Both the position numbers and the translations under genes were made by a program. 52,769 bases of DNA from a virus: the IMG/VR virus record IMGVR_UViG_3300020034_000021, positions 1 to 52,769 of that record. One strand, written 5' to 3'. A model generated the notes under the pieces. That model worked only from the letters and a program-made list of their open reading frames with translations, was not told the origin of the DNA and ran no database searches. Below, in pieces: positions 27,787 through 35,355 of this stretch. How positions within the stretch are numbered: the stretch's first letter is position 1; every line of letters begins with the position of its first letter.

Positions 27787-28323
27787 ATGAGCGTATTACA
27801 GATCGGCACACTTGCGTATGAAACGGAAGCGCAGCGAATTGAAGAAATGATTGAACGGCAACAATCATTGTCACCAACTGAAAAAATCTTTTATCGTGAC
27901 TTCCTATTGCTAGAATGGGACGAAGCGAAGAAAGAACTTGAAAAAGCCAAAGCCGAAGAAATGAGTTTGCGTAAGCAAGTTGTACATTTGGCATTTGACA
28001 CAACCAAACTTTCAGGCACCGAACGTGTGCCGCTATACAACGGTTATGAGTTAAAAGGCGTCAAGAAACTCAATTATGGATTCATTCACAACGCCGAAGA
28101 CAAAGTAGACAAAGCACGCATTGACAATGCGCTAACGCTTATCGAGAAGGCAGACCCTAACGGCGCTTTCATTGCCGAACGTCTGGTGAAATGGACGCCT
28201 GAACTCTCCAAGACGGAATACAACCAACTTTCCAAACCGCTGAAAACGATTATTGATGCAGTGATCGTAACCAGCGAAGGCGCACCGACATTAGAAATTG
28301 TAGCTCCTAAAGGAGCAAAATAA
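27787..28323 (+). CDS. Conserved phage early protein (DUF7173-like)
   Basis: 178 residues with GAGGGAAGACA upstream of the ATG. N-terminal helices 'IEEMIERQQSLSPTEKIFYR' and a charged coiled coil, then a beta-containing half: 'LAFDTTKLSGTERVPLYNGY' and 'YELKGVKKLNYGFIHNAED'. Proteins of this kind are found at the head of replication operons in siphophages; the biochemical role is unknown. First gene of the rightward replication operon. Confidence 0.7.
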   Translation: MSVLQIGTLAYETEAQRIEEMIERQQSLSPTEKIFYRDFLLLEWDEAKKELEKAKAEEMSLRKQVVHLAFDTTKLSGTERVPLYNGYELKGVKKLNYGFIHNAEDKVDKARIDNALTLIEKADPNGAFIAERLVKWTPELSKTEYNQLSKPLKTIIDAVIVTSEGAPTLEIVAPKGAK

Positions 28324-28324
28324 C

Positions 28325-28564
28325 ATGAACGGCAAGAAATGCGTTTATGAAAACTGCGTGAGACTGTCCAGCAAGAAAGAAGACAGTTGCACCGCGTGCC
28401 GTGCGCGTCATCGCTATTGGGATAAAAAGAGTCCCGGACGACGCATTGAACGACGGCGCAAGTTGTCATTGTCTGGCGAGACCATGCGCGAGTTTGTTGG
28501 CGACATTCAGCTAAAGCAGTTCATTCGTAAAGGATACAAGAAAGAGGTTAGGCTAAATGGATAA
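28325..28564 (+). CDS. Basic zinc-finger-like protein
   Basis: 79 residues: 'MNGKKCVYENCVRLSSKKED' and 'SCTACRARHRYWDKKSPGRR', i.e. C-x4-C ... C-x2-C, the spacing of a small zinc finger, then a very basic tail. AAAGGAG is upstream. It may bind nucleic acid. Overlaps the next gene by 8 bp. Confidence 0.65.
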   Translation: MNGKKCVYENCVRLSSKKEDSCTACRARHRYWDKKSPGRRIERRRKLSLSGETMREFVGDIQLKQFIRKGYKKEVRLNG

Positions 28565-28871
28565 CATACATAAATCGAACGGTCACGACAAAAAGCGTTC
28601 GCCTCTCTTCGGTCGCAAACAGAGTGTCGCCACCATCGCTAAACGTAAACTGACCATGGCAACAAAACGCGCATTGAAAACAGCAGCCAGTGAAGCTAAC
28701 TATCATGCGCACAAAGCATTGCCTAGTGCAGAGAAGCGCGAAGACGCGCGTATCTATTTGCGCCATGCGAAGCGCGTCATTAACGAATACATTGCAAACG
28801 GCAAGTTAAAAGAGATGGACGAAGCACATCTTTATACCTTGCTGGCTTTGAAAGTGCTAGAGAAAGGCTAA
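28557..28871 (+). CDS. Basic helical early protein
   Basis: 104 residues, Lys/Arg/Ala-rich: 'SVATIAKRKLTMATKRALKT', later 'EDARIYLRHAKRVINEYIAN'. Helical and DNA-binding in composition. Not recognised. Confidence 0.63.
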   Translation: MDNIHKSNGHDKKRSPLFGRKQSVATIAKRKLTMATKRALKTAASEANYHAHKALPSAEKREDARIYLRHAKRVINEYIANGKLKEMDEAHLYTLLALKVLEKG

Positions 28872-28887
28872 ACATTGGGAGAACATC

Positions 28888-29715
28888 ATGAAGTTCATTT
28901 TCATTATCATTGCGGCATTGATGGCAATGCCCACAATTGCATCAACTCGTTACTTACCGCAACAGCAGATGAAACACCATGAATTGTTTCTGAGCCGCAT
29001 ACAGGAGAACTTACAAAGACCAGACATCAACGGCGTCGTCAGTCGGTTATCGGATTTGGAATTGGCAGATCTTGTAACGTTATACGGTGCTGCGTCAGGC
29101 GGCAGGCAGCACGAACTGGTAACGGTACTCGGCAATCGAATCAGCAATGCGCAGATGACGCGCTTGTCATCAGCATTCAATCAGCCCACTACGTTGATGC
29201 AAAGTGCTCCGAAAGGCGCAACGGTGAATGGTCCTGAAGTAACGTTAGATATGTCGATATACGAAGTCTACCTAGAATTTCGTACCGCAACGGTTGGCAG
29301 CTTGAGTGTGGGCGCGTCAATGGCACAGACTGCTATGTACACTGCCGGCTGGGTATCAGCAGCATGGGGGGCAGGGTATACTGCGGGAACAGGCGCAGCG
29401 ATATTGATGGAACGTTATATGCCGGGCACATGGGAAGGCATCGGCAATACCATCGGCGCTGCTGTAAATGGATTCAACAGCGCTACTAACTTTCTAGCTC
29501 AAGGTAGCTATCAGCAGCAAATTGATGCAACGTTCGGCGGTACCATTTCGATATACGGCAGAACACATAGCAACTACAACACACAGTATAATGCTTCGTC
29601 ACCAGACTATTCCGGTGACTTCAGTGTTGCCTCTGCTTTTGATTATCGGATGGACGCCAACTATTTTAGTGGCGGTATGCCATCCTGTCGCATTCGACAT
29701 TGTTCACAGTTTTAA
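28888..29715 (+). CDS. Secreted (periplasmic) phage protein with signal peptide
   Basis: 275 residues. Classic Sec signal: MKFIFIIIAALMAMPTIAST with an A-x-A-like site near residue 18-20. The mature part starts with helices ('HHELFLSRIQENLQRPDING'). A Gly/Ala/Thr-rich hydrophobic stretch follows ('VSAAWGAGYTAGTGAAILME' and 'GIGNTIGAAVNGFNSATNFL'), and the Tyr/Asn/Ser-rich tail ends with two Cys. The glycine-rich amphipathic middle resembles membrane-inserting or channel-forming segments. Gene sits in a replication operon, so it acts early; superinfection exclusion is one hypothesis. Confidence 0.65.
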   Translation: MKFIFIIIAALMAMPTIASTRYLPQQQMKHHELFLSRIQENLQRPDINGVVSRLSDLELADLVTLYGAASGGRQHELVTVLGNRISNAQMTRLSSAFNQPTTLMQSAPKGATVNGPEVTLDMSIYEVYLEFRTATVGSLSVGASMAQTAMYTAGWVSAAWGAGYTAGTGAAILMERYMPGTWEGIGNTIGAAVNGFNSATNFLAQGSYQQQIDATFGGTISIYGRTHSNYNTQYNASSPDYSGDFSVASAFDYRMDANYFSGGMPSCRIRHCSQF

Positions 29716-29723
29716 GGAACGTC

Positions 29724-29945
29724 ATGAGTACGTCATTTGTTTTAATGTTAGTCGGTATGCTGTTTACCGTCACGGCGGAAATTATTTATCCCCTTGTGTT
29801 TTCAAAACAGCACGTCAGTAAAACATTGCCTGAATATTACGAAGGTATCAGAGAGAAGGATATTGCCTTTCCCTTCGTCGTTCGGTTCATGCATTACATT
29901 GCAATGGGGATGTATATTTCCGCTGTAATTCTGTTGTTCTGGTAG
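29724..29945 (+). CDS. Two-pass membrane protein
   Basis: 73 residues from ATG 29724 (AAGGAACGTC upstream). Two hydrophobic helices, 'FVLMLVGMLFTVTAEIIYPL' and 'HYIAMGMYISAVILLFW', joined by a charged loop. It directly follows the secreted protein, 8 bp apart, and may act with it at the inner membrane. Confidence 0.65.
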   Translation: MSTSFVLMLVGMLFTVTAEIIYPLVFSKQHVSKTLPEYYEGIREKDIAFPFVVRFMHYIAMGMYISAVILLFW

Positions 29946-29946
29946 A

Positions 29947-30081
29947 GTGCTTACCCGCCGAACCCTCTAGCCGGCGCACGTCTGCCAAGCGCCATGTCCC
30001 AAAAGGCTAGAGCATGTGACAGCTCGGTAAGCACAGCCGCGCTGGTAGACCGCTAGGCTCTAACGAAATAGTCTACTATTT
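29947..30081 (+). ncRNA. Structured intergenic RNA B
   Basis: No reading frame is supportable in 29946-30093. Nested stems: outer GTGCTTACC/GGTAAGCAC (29947-29955 with 30026-30034), middle CTCTAGCC/GGCTAGAG (29965-29972 with 30005-30012), inner GGCGC/GCGCC (29973-29977 with 29989-29993). Downstream GTAGAC/GTCTAC closes another arm, and AAATAGT-CT-ACTATTT (30066-30081) is an overlapping palindrome. It contains GTGACAGCTCGG (30016-30027), identical to 31708-31719. No U-tract after the outer stem. Confidence 0.5.
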
Positions 30082-30093
30082 ATAGGGTGAAAT

Positions 30094-30303
30094 ATGTTTG
30101 AACCAAACATCGAAAAAATTGAATGGCCAGTAATTGAAGAGAAAGCGAAATTTCAAATTACTGTTGCTCAATTGATTTTGCAATTAAAAGCGTTTCCTTC
30201 CAATGCACTTATATATGTAGAAGGATGCGATTGTATTGGCGAAGGTTCCGGCGCTACTTACGATCCGAACGATAACACCGTATTAGTTGAAAGAATTCCA
30301 TGA
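30094..30303 (+). CDS. Small early protein of unknown function
   Basis: 69 residues with AGGGTGA upstream. 'FQITVAQLILQLKAFPSNAL' then 'IYVEGCDCIGEGSGATYDPN', a helix plus beta-hairpin common in small phage proteins annotated as hypothetical. Its stop overlaps the next ATG. Confidence 0.65.
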   Translation: MFEPNIEKIEWPVIEEKAKFQITVAQLILQLKAFPSNALIYVEGCDCIGEGSGATYDPNDNTVLVERIP

Positions 30304-30758
30304 AACAAGAAATTTATACATCGTCAACGAAAGGCGAAATTCCTTTGTCGTTCACTGGTCGGCATCTATTGCAGTCATTACGCGAAGCTATTATAGAGGC
30401 AATCGACAAAGAAGATTACAATATCAATGCCGATCAACTATCACGAATCAGAGGTGATATTGCTCAATACATGAGTACACTGGAAAGGAAAAACATTTTA
30501 CTAGGACAGATCGCAAAAGAAAATTCTGCATTACGAGAATATTTAAAAAAATTGTCAGATGAAAAAATAGCATGGAGTAGCAACGAAGAATTGAAAGAAA
30601 GCACCAACTCGTTTTACACATTATTAAATGACTATCGAGACGCATTAATTCGTCAAAGTTGCGAATGGAAACCCGATGATATAGGTTTAAATATAAGGCT
30701 TCAAGAAAACGTTGATAAGGCACGTATTGAAGTTGTGCAAGCATTCGAGAAGAAATGA
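30300..30758 (+). CDS. Helical early protein of unknown function
   Basis: 152 residues, long helices: 'LLQSLREAIIEAIDKEDYNI' and coiled coil 'LERKNILLGQIAKENSALRE'. ATGA overlaps at both ends. Not recognised. Confidence 0.65.
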   Translation: MKQEIYTSSTKGEIPLSFTGRHLLQSLREAIIEAIDKEDYNINADQLSRIRGDIAQYMSTLERKNILLGQIAKENSALREYLKKLSDEKIAWSSNEELKESTNSFYTLLNDYRDALIRQSCEWKPDDIGLNIRLQENVDKARIEVVQAFEKK

Positions 30759-30853
30759 ACAAACAAGACGTAATTATTTATTTGCTGCTGAGTGCAAATA
30801 GCGGCATTGGTTTAATCATAGGTTATATGTTTGGTCGCTTCAATCGCAAATGA
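30755..30853 (+). CDS. 32-aa membrane peptide
   Basis: MNKQDVIIYLLLSANSGIGL then IIGYMFGRFNRK: one hydrophobic helix with a basic C-terminus. Coupled by ATGA on both sides (30755-30758 and 30850-30853) directly in front of the recombination ATPase. Membrane peptide in a replication operon; role unknown. Confidence 0.6.
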   Translation: MNKQDVIIYLLLSANSGIGLIIGYMFGRFNRK

Positions 30854-31521
30854 ATATTTCACAGCTACGTCCGGCGTCGCAGTTGGCCCAAAGATTCGGA
30901 GTCAAGTCAATCCTGTATGGCGGTCCGGGCACTGGCAAAACGCCGTTGACGAACACCGCGCCGCGCCCTGTGCTGTGTGCAGCGGAACCGGGTTTGCTGT
31001 CAATGCGTGGCTCATCAGTGCCCACATTTGAAGCGTACACAGTGCCGAAGTTAGAAGAATTCTGGCAATGGTTGTTCACGTCGGCAGAGGCCAAAAATTA
31101 CGATACCGTCGCTATTGATTCAGTGTCACAAGTTGCTGAAATCTATTTAACGAAGTATTTGCATGAAAACAAAGACGGTCGTAAAGCCTACGGCGAGTTG
31201 TCGCGTAAGGTCATGGAGATAGCGAACGCACTGTATTACCTGCCGCAGAAACATATTTACTTAATTGCAAAACAAGGCACAGACGACGGAGGTATAAAGA
31301 AGCGGCCTTGGTTGCCCGGTCAAGATTTGAACGTCAAAATACCGCACTTGTATGACGAAATTTTGCACATTGGAAATGTGCAAATTGTGGGAATACCAAA
31401 ACCTGTTTTAGCCATTCGTACTAAAGACAGCTTTGACGTAGTGGCGCGTGATCGGAGCGGAATGTTAGAAGAGTTTGAGGAACCGCATATTGGACGTTTA
31501 TTTGAAAAGTGTATGAAATGA
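30850..31521 (+). CDS. Sak4-like recombination ATPase (AAA_24 family)
   Basis: 223 residues. RecA-like core: Walker A 'SILYGGPGTGKTPLTNTAP', Walker B-type strand 'YDTVAIDSVSQVAEIYLT', then 'ALYYLPQKHIYLIAKQGTDD' and 'RPWLPGQDLNVKIPHLYDEI' as sensor regions. This matches the Sak4/AAA_24 family of phage single-strand annealing or recombination ATPases, which are usually encoded next to an SSB. Here a DUF669 protein follows 240 bp downstream. Probable role in homologous recombination and replication. Confidence 0.85.
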   Translation: MNISQLRPASQLAQRFGVKSILYGGPGTGKTPLTNTAPRPVLCAAEPGLLSMRGSSVPTFEAYTVPKLEEFWQWLFTSAEAKNYDTVAIDSVSQVAEIYLTKYLHENKDGRKAYGELSRKVMEIANALYYLPQKHIYLIAKQGTDDGGIKKRPWLPGQDLNVKIPHLYDEILHIGNVQIVGIPKPVLAIRTKDSFDVVARDRSGMLEEFEEPHIGRLFEKCMK

Positions 31522-31527
31522 GTCCCG

Positions 31528-31719
31528 CCCCGCTGTTGTCCGCTAAGAGCATGGAAATTTGCGGGTCCATGACGCGACAGCGGGGAAATGGGCAAATGAA
31601 TCGACCGCTTGCGCTACTGTGACAGTACCGGTCCGCAACGTAAGCAAGATAGCGTTGCATCAAGCTAATACGGTGTTCATGCAAAACGGGCGCAAGTAGT
31701 TAGTACCGTGACAGCTCGG
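31528..31719 (+). ncRNA. Structured intergenic RNA C
   Basis: The 239-bp gap 31522-31760 has no supportable gene. Stem CCCCGCTGT/ACAGCGGGG (31528-31536 with 31577-31585) encloses hairpin CATGGA/TCCATG (31550-31555 with 31566-31571), whose loop GCGG can pair with CCGC at 31540-31543, a pseudoknot. Further on, GCAACG/CGTTGC (31635-31640 with 31653-31658) makes a second domain. GTGACAGTACCGG (31619) and GTGACAGCTCGG (31708) are related motifs, the latter shared with RNA B. Confidence 0.5.
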
Positions 31720-31760
31720 AGAGACGGCAAGTTTCGTACAATCTATTAAGGTGAAAATTT

Positions 31761-32447
31761 ATGGTAGCTTTAACACAACCATTTGATGCAAACACGGTTG
31801 ATCCATCACAACAATTGCCACAATTGCCTATCGGTAGGCATCCGGTTGTGATTATAGAATCAGGCGGTAAAACGACAAAATCTGGTGACGGCGGATTTCT
31901 TGAATTTCTTTTACAGATTATAGACGGACCAGCGAAAGGCGTTAAAGGCACGTATCGTTTGAATATCTATAATCAAAATGCAGACACCGTTAGAATTGCG
32001 TATCAGCAATTCTCAGCGTTGTGTCACGTCTGCGGCATTTATGTCGTGCAAAACACTGAACAATTGCACAACCTACCGTTTATTATTGACGTTGATTTCC
32101 AGAAGGGAGAAGAAGCGCGACAGAAAGGCTATACCCAAGTGACGCGCGTCTATGATCGCAACATGCAGGAACCGGGCAAACAAGGCCAAGCTCCCGCCGC
32201 TGCGCAGCCTGTACCCGTGGCGAACGCTCCCGCTGCGGCATGGCCAGCGCAGCCACAAGCCGCAGCACCCGCTCAGGCCGCACCAGCGCCCGCCACAGCA
32301 TCGCAACCAAGCTGGGCAGGTGGTAACGGCGGCGGCGCGCCGCCCGCGCAACAGCAAGCGCCTGCATGGGGCGCTCCTACACAGCAAGCCCCGCCGCCCG
32401 CTGCTGCCGCCCCGCCCGCTGGTGCCATGCCTTGGACGCCTCGCTAA
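31761..32447 (+). CDS. DUF669 single-stranded DNA-binding-like protein
   Basis: 228 residues. The N-terminal ~130 residues follow the DUF669 pattern: 'LPQLPIGRHPVVIIESGGKT', 'GDGGFLEFLLQIIDGPAKG', 'KGTYRLNIYNQNADTVRIAY' and 'PFIIDVDFQKGEEARQKGYT', an OB-fold-like core. The rest is a low-complexity Ala/Pro/Gln tail as in SSBs, ending in MPWTPR rather than an acidic tip. It would coat ssDNA and work with the Sak4-like ATPase. Confidence 0.85.
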   Translation: MVALTQPFDANTVDPSQQLPQLPIGRHPVVIIESGGKTTKSGDGGFLEFLLQIIDGPAKGVKGTYRLNIYNQNADTVRIAYQQFSALCHVCGIYVVQNTEQLHNLPFIIDVDFQKGEEARQKGYTQVTRVYDRNMQEPGKQGQAPAAAQPVPVANAPAAAWPAQPQAAAPAQAAPAPATASQPSWAGGNGGGAPPAQQQAPAWGAPTQQAPPPAAAAPPAGAMPWTPR

Positions 32448-32480
32448 ACTAGCCAAGCGTCTAACGTGGCAAGGGAACGT

Positions 32481-32533
32481 ATACGGTTCGGTAAAAGTCC
32501 GATTAAATCTCCCTCATCGAGCTGGAGCCGTAT
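32481..32533 (+). ncRNA. Small three-way-junction leader D
   Basis: ATACGG/CCGTAT (32481-32486 with 32528-32533) encloses TCGG-TAAAAGT-CCGA (32488-32502) and CTCC/GGAG (32509-32512 with 32524-32527). It ends 3 nt before the GGAGG Shine-Dalgarno of the next gene at 32546, so it is well placed to affect translation. Confidence 0.45.
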
Positions 32534-32545
32534 TTGGAGGATTAA

Positions 32546-32689
32546 ATGCGAATAGACGAAACGTTAGCCAGACGTAAGGCGAAGCGCGAAGCAAAGTTAT
32601 TAAAGCGAGAGAAACGAGAGCTAGAAAATGTCCTCAAACGAAAGTCACAAGGTGGACCTAGATTCCCCCGGAACCGCAAGACTAGTTAG
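32546..32689 (+). CDS. 47-aa highly basic peptide
   Basis: MRIDETLARRKAKREAKLLK then 'REKRELENVLKRKSQGGPRF' and a basic end. Excellent RBS (GGAGG, 5 nt). It overlaps the first 62 bp of the nuclease gene in another frame. A strongly basic helix, probably nucleic-acid or protein binding; not recognised. Confidence 0.6.
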   Translation: MRIDETLARRKAKREAKLLKREKRELENVLKRKSQGGPRFPRNRKTS

Positions 32690-33548
32690 TCGTAAACTTT
32701 TATACGACATTGACGAGTATGCAATTCGTACTTATGGCGATGATCATCGCTGGCATTTAGGCGCATCCGTTATCGGTCATGATTGTAGTCGCTTTCTATG
32801 GTATACATTTCGCTGGTGTTTCAAAGAAGAATTTAAAGGCGAGAATGACGAAGAAAAACACGGTAATGCCGGACGTATGCAACGTCTTTGGAACCGTGGC
32901 CATAGAGAAGAAGACAGGTATGTAGAATTTCTGAAAGGCATCGGCGCGACGGTATGGACACTTGACCCACAGACCGGCAAACAATTTCGCATGAGCGCTT
33001 TGCATGGTCATTACGGTGGATCGATGGATGGTGCTTTGCTCTTGCCACCACTCTACAACATTACTCAACCGCTGTTAACCGAATTCAAAACCAACAACAC
33101 CGGTAAGAGTTTTGGCGATCTGATAGAAGGCGGTGTTAACGCGAGTAAAGCGCAGCACTATACACAAATGAGCTGCTATGGAGAAGAATATAAATTAGAA
33201 TACGCTGCGTATTTCAATACTAACAAAAATGACGACGATATGTATATTGAAGTCGTCAAGCTTGACTTTAATTTGGCCGTTCAGATGAAAGCCAAAGCGG
33301 AACGCATCATCACGTCGCAACTCCCGCCGCCTAAACTTTCTGAGAATCCTACGTATTACAAATGCGTCTATTGTCCAGCAAAGTTAGTTTGTCATCAGAA
33401 TAAAAAACCCGAAGTTAATTGCCGCGCATGTATTCATGCGCATCCGGTAGAAAATGCCGAATGGTATTGTAGTTTATATAAAGCAGTGATTCCGCGCGAA
33501 ATTGTATTGACTGGTTGCCCACAATATTTTCAATTAGTGAACACATGA
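32628..33548 (+). CDS. PD-(D/E)XK exonuclease (Cas4/RecB-like)
   Basis: 306 residues. Nuclease core: 'MQRLWNRGHREEDRYVEFLK' (G-H-x-x-E), 'LHGHYGGSMDGALLLPP' (motif with catalytic Asp), 'QPLLTEFKTNNTGKSFGDLI' (E-x-K), 'SKAQHYTQMSCYGEEYKLEY' (Q-x-x-x-Y). A Cys-rich end ('YYKCVYCPAKLVCHQNKKPE' and 'NCRACIHAHPV') could bind an Fe-S cluster or zinc, as in Cas4/AddB types. Likely the 5'-3' resection exonuclease of the phage recombination system. Confidence 0.85.
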   Translation: MSSNESHKVDLDSPGTARLVSRKLLYDIDEYAIRTYGDDHRWHLGASVIGHDCSRFLWYTFRWCFKEEFKGENDEEKHGNAGRMQRLWNRGHREEDRYVEFLKGIGATVWTLDPQTGKQFRMSALHGHYGGSMDGALLLPPLYNITQPLLTEFKTNNTGKSFGDLIEGGVNASKAQHYTQMSCYGEEYKLEYAAYFNTNKNDDDMYIEVVKLDFNLAVQMKAKAERIITSQLPPPKLSENPTYYKCVYCPAKLVCHQNKKPEVNCRACIHAHPVENAEWYCSLYKAVIPREIVLTGCPQYFQLVNT

Positions 33549-33754
33549 GTCATTTAACTTGTCCGAAGTGTGGCAGCAAAGATCATATTAGCGGTTATGG
33601 TTTAGCTGCCGGCCCAATAGGTTTTTATACATTTTGTGACAATTGTAACGTAATATTGGAATTTACTCCAGATCTTGAAGGAGTGCCAGAAGAAGCAGCA
33701 AAAAAGATTCTTGCTGAAGTTGAGAAACAGCGAATTGAAGTGTGGGGTAAATGA
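33545..33754 (+). CDS. Zinc-ribbon protein
   Basis: 69 residues from ATG 33545 (ATGA overlap with the nuclease stop). Four-Cys ribbon: 'LTCPKCGSKDHISGYG' and 'FYTFCDNCNVILEF', then an acidic helix. Typical small phage ribbon of the Lar/restriction-alleviation size class, but not identified as such. Confidence 0.68.
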   Translation: MSHLTCPKCGSKDHISGYGLAAGPIGFYTFCDNCNVILEFTPDLEGVPEEAAKKILAEVEKQRIEVWGK

Positions 33755-35355
33755 TCCCGTATTACTTCCAAGAGGACGCAATCAATTCACTGTTAAATTA
33801 CTTTAGCAGCGGACGCAGAGGCAATCCTATCGTGGCGATGCCACCTAGTACCGGCAAGAGCTTAGTCATTGCATTTTTTATTTATCGAGTGTTGATGGCA
33901 TGGCCGCATGTACGCTTTCTAGTGTTGACGCACGTAAAGGAATTGATACAACAGAATTCGGCTGAGTTGTTGAAAGTGTGGCCGACTGCGCCTATGGGCA
34001 TTTACAGCGCCGGTTTGAAGCAACGCGATACTATATTGCCAATTATTTTTGGTGGCATTGCTAGCGTAAATAAGAATGTGGGCATATTTGGATTTCGCGA
34101 TGTAGTCATGATTGATGAATGTGATTTAGTTTCACCAAACGACGCAAGTATGTATCAAGTAGCACTTGCACAACTTAAGTTAGTCAATCCTAATCTAGTC
34201 GTGATTGGATTGAGTGCAACGCCGTGGCGATTGAAACAAGGACTGCTAACGGACAATGGTTTATTCACCGATATCTGTTACGATAATACCGATTATCAAT
34301 CGTATAACCGTCTTGTGGCCGAAGGCTACATTTGTCCGCTCATACCCAAACGTACTAATACCGTTATTGATATTGGCAACGTTGGCATCAGTAAAGGGGA
34401 CTATAACAAACACGAATTAGAAGTAGCGGTTGATAAAGAGGATATCACTTTCGGCGCTGTTAAAGAAATGGTCGAATTAGGTTATGATCGCAATTGTTTC
34501 TTAGTTTTTGCTGCCGGTATTAACAATTCTGAACACATAGCATCCATGTTGCAAAGCTTTGGTGTGTCAGCTTGCGCCGTACATTCTAAGTTGCCAATTG
34601 CTGAAAACGACATGCGAATAAAAGCATTCAAGAATAACGAATTTCGCGCACTGGTTAACAACAACAAATTGACGGCGGGATTCAACCATCCGCCTATTGA
34701 TTTAATCGGTATGTTGCGCCCGACAATATCAGCGCGGCTATGGGTTCAGATGGCAGGACGTGGCGGACGTATGTCGCCAGCGACAGGCAAGATCAATTGC
34801 AAGCTACTCGACTTCGCCGGCAACACCAAGCGCCTAGGGCCGGTGAATGACCCTAGGATACCCGGCAGACCGGGCAAAGGCACGGGCGACGTTCCCGTGC
34901 GCTTGTGCGACGCCTGCGGGGCATACAATCATGCATCCGCGCGCTTCTGCTGTGACTGTGGCATGGAGTTCAAATTTGAAACAAAGTTATTTAGAAACGC
35001 ATCCGAAGAAGAAGTATTAAGAACCGATGCGCCAGTGATTGAAACGTTTGAAGTCAAAAAAGTTCTCTATCATTTGCATGAGAAGCGTAACGCGGCTGGC
35101 ATTCTAACGTCACCACCATCTATGCGCATTTCGTATTTCTGCATCATGCAAATGTTCCAAGAATGGGTTTGTTTAGAGCATCCGGGTTTGATTGGTAAAC
35201 GTGCGCGCGATTGGTGGCGTCTGCGTCATAAAGAAGAACCGCCGGCAACAACGTTTGAAGCACTTAAGCGTTGTAGCGAGTTGCGCGAGCCTAGTCATAT
35301 TCGCGTGCATATCAACAAAAAATATCCTGAAATTAAAAACGTGGAATTTAGATGA
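33751..35355 (+). CDS. SF2 DEAD/DEAH-type helicase with C-terminal zinc finger
   Basis: 534 residues. Motif I 'PIVAMPPSTGKSLVIAFFIY' (residues ~26-45), II 'DVVMIDECDLVSP' (DECD), III 'LVVIGLSATPWRLKQG', V-VI 'NNNKLTAGFNHPPIDLIGML' and 'LWVQMAGRGGRMSP' with the arginine fingers. A zinc finger follows ('RLCDACGAYNHASARFCCDC', then G). SSL2/RecG-like phage helicases of this type remodel forks or R-loops. Coupled by ATGA with the ribbon protein. Confidence 0.9.
   Translation: MIPYYFQEDAINSLLNYFSSGRRGNPIVAMPPSTGKSLVIAFFIYRVLMAWPHVRFLVLTHVKELIQQNSAELLKVWPTAPMGIYSAGLKQRDTILPIIFGGIASVNKNVGIFGFRDVVMIDECDLVSPNDASMYQVALAQLKLVNPNLVVIGLSATPWRLKQGLLTDNGLFTDICYDNTDYQSYNRLVAEGYICPLIPKRTNTVIDIGNVGISKGDYNKHELEVAVDKEDITFGAVKEMVELGYDRNCFLVFAAGINNSEHIASMLQSFGVSACAVHSKLPIAENDMRIKAFKNNEFRALVNNNKLTAGFNHPPIDLIGMLRPTISARLWVQMAGRGGRMSPATGKINCKLLDFAGNTKRLGPVNDPRIPGRPGKGTGDVPVRLCDACGAYNHASARFCCDCGMEFKFETKLFRNASEEEVLRTDAPVIETFEVKKVLYHLHEKRNAAGILTSPPSMRISYFCIMQMFQEWVCLEHPGLIGKRARDWWRLRHKEEPPATTFEALKRCSELREPSHIRVHINKKYPEIKNVEFR

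Noticed and set aside
29947-30034. Intrinsic terminator
   Set aside because: Long stem but not followed by a U-tract, and the operon continues downstream.
32073-32456. Leftward Arg/Gly-rich frames opposite the SSB-like gene
   Set aside because: They arise from the GC-rich Ala/Pro/Gln tail of the DUF669 protein.
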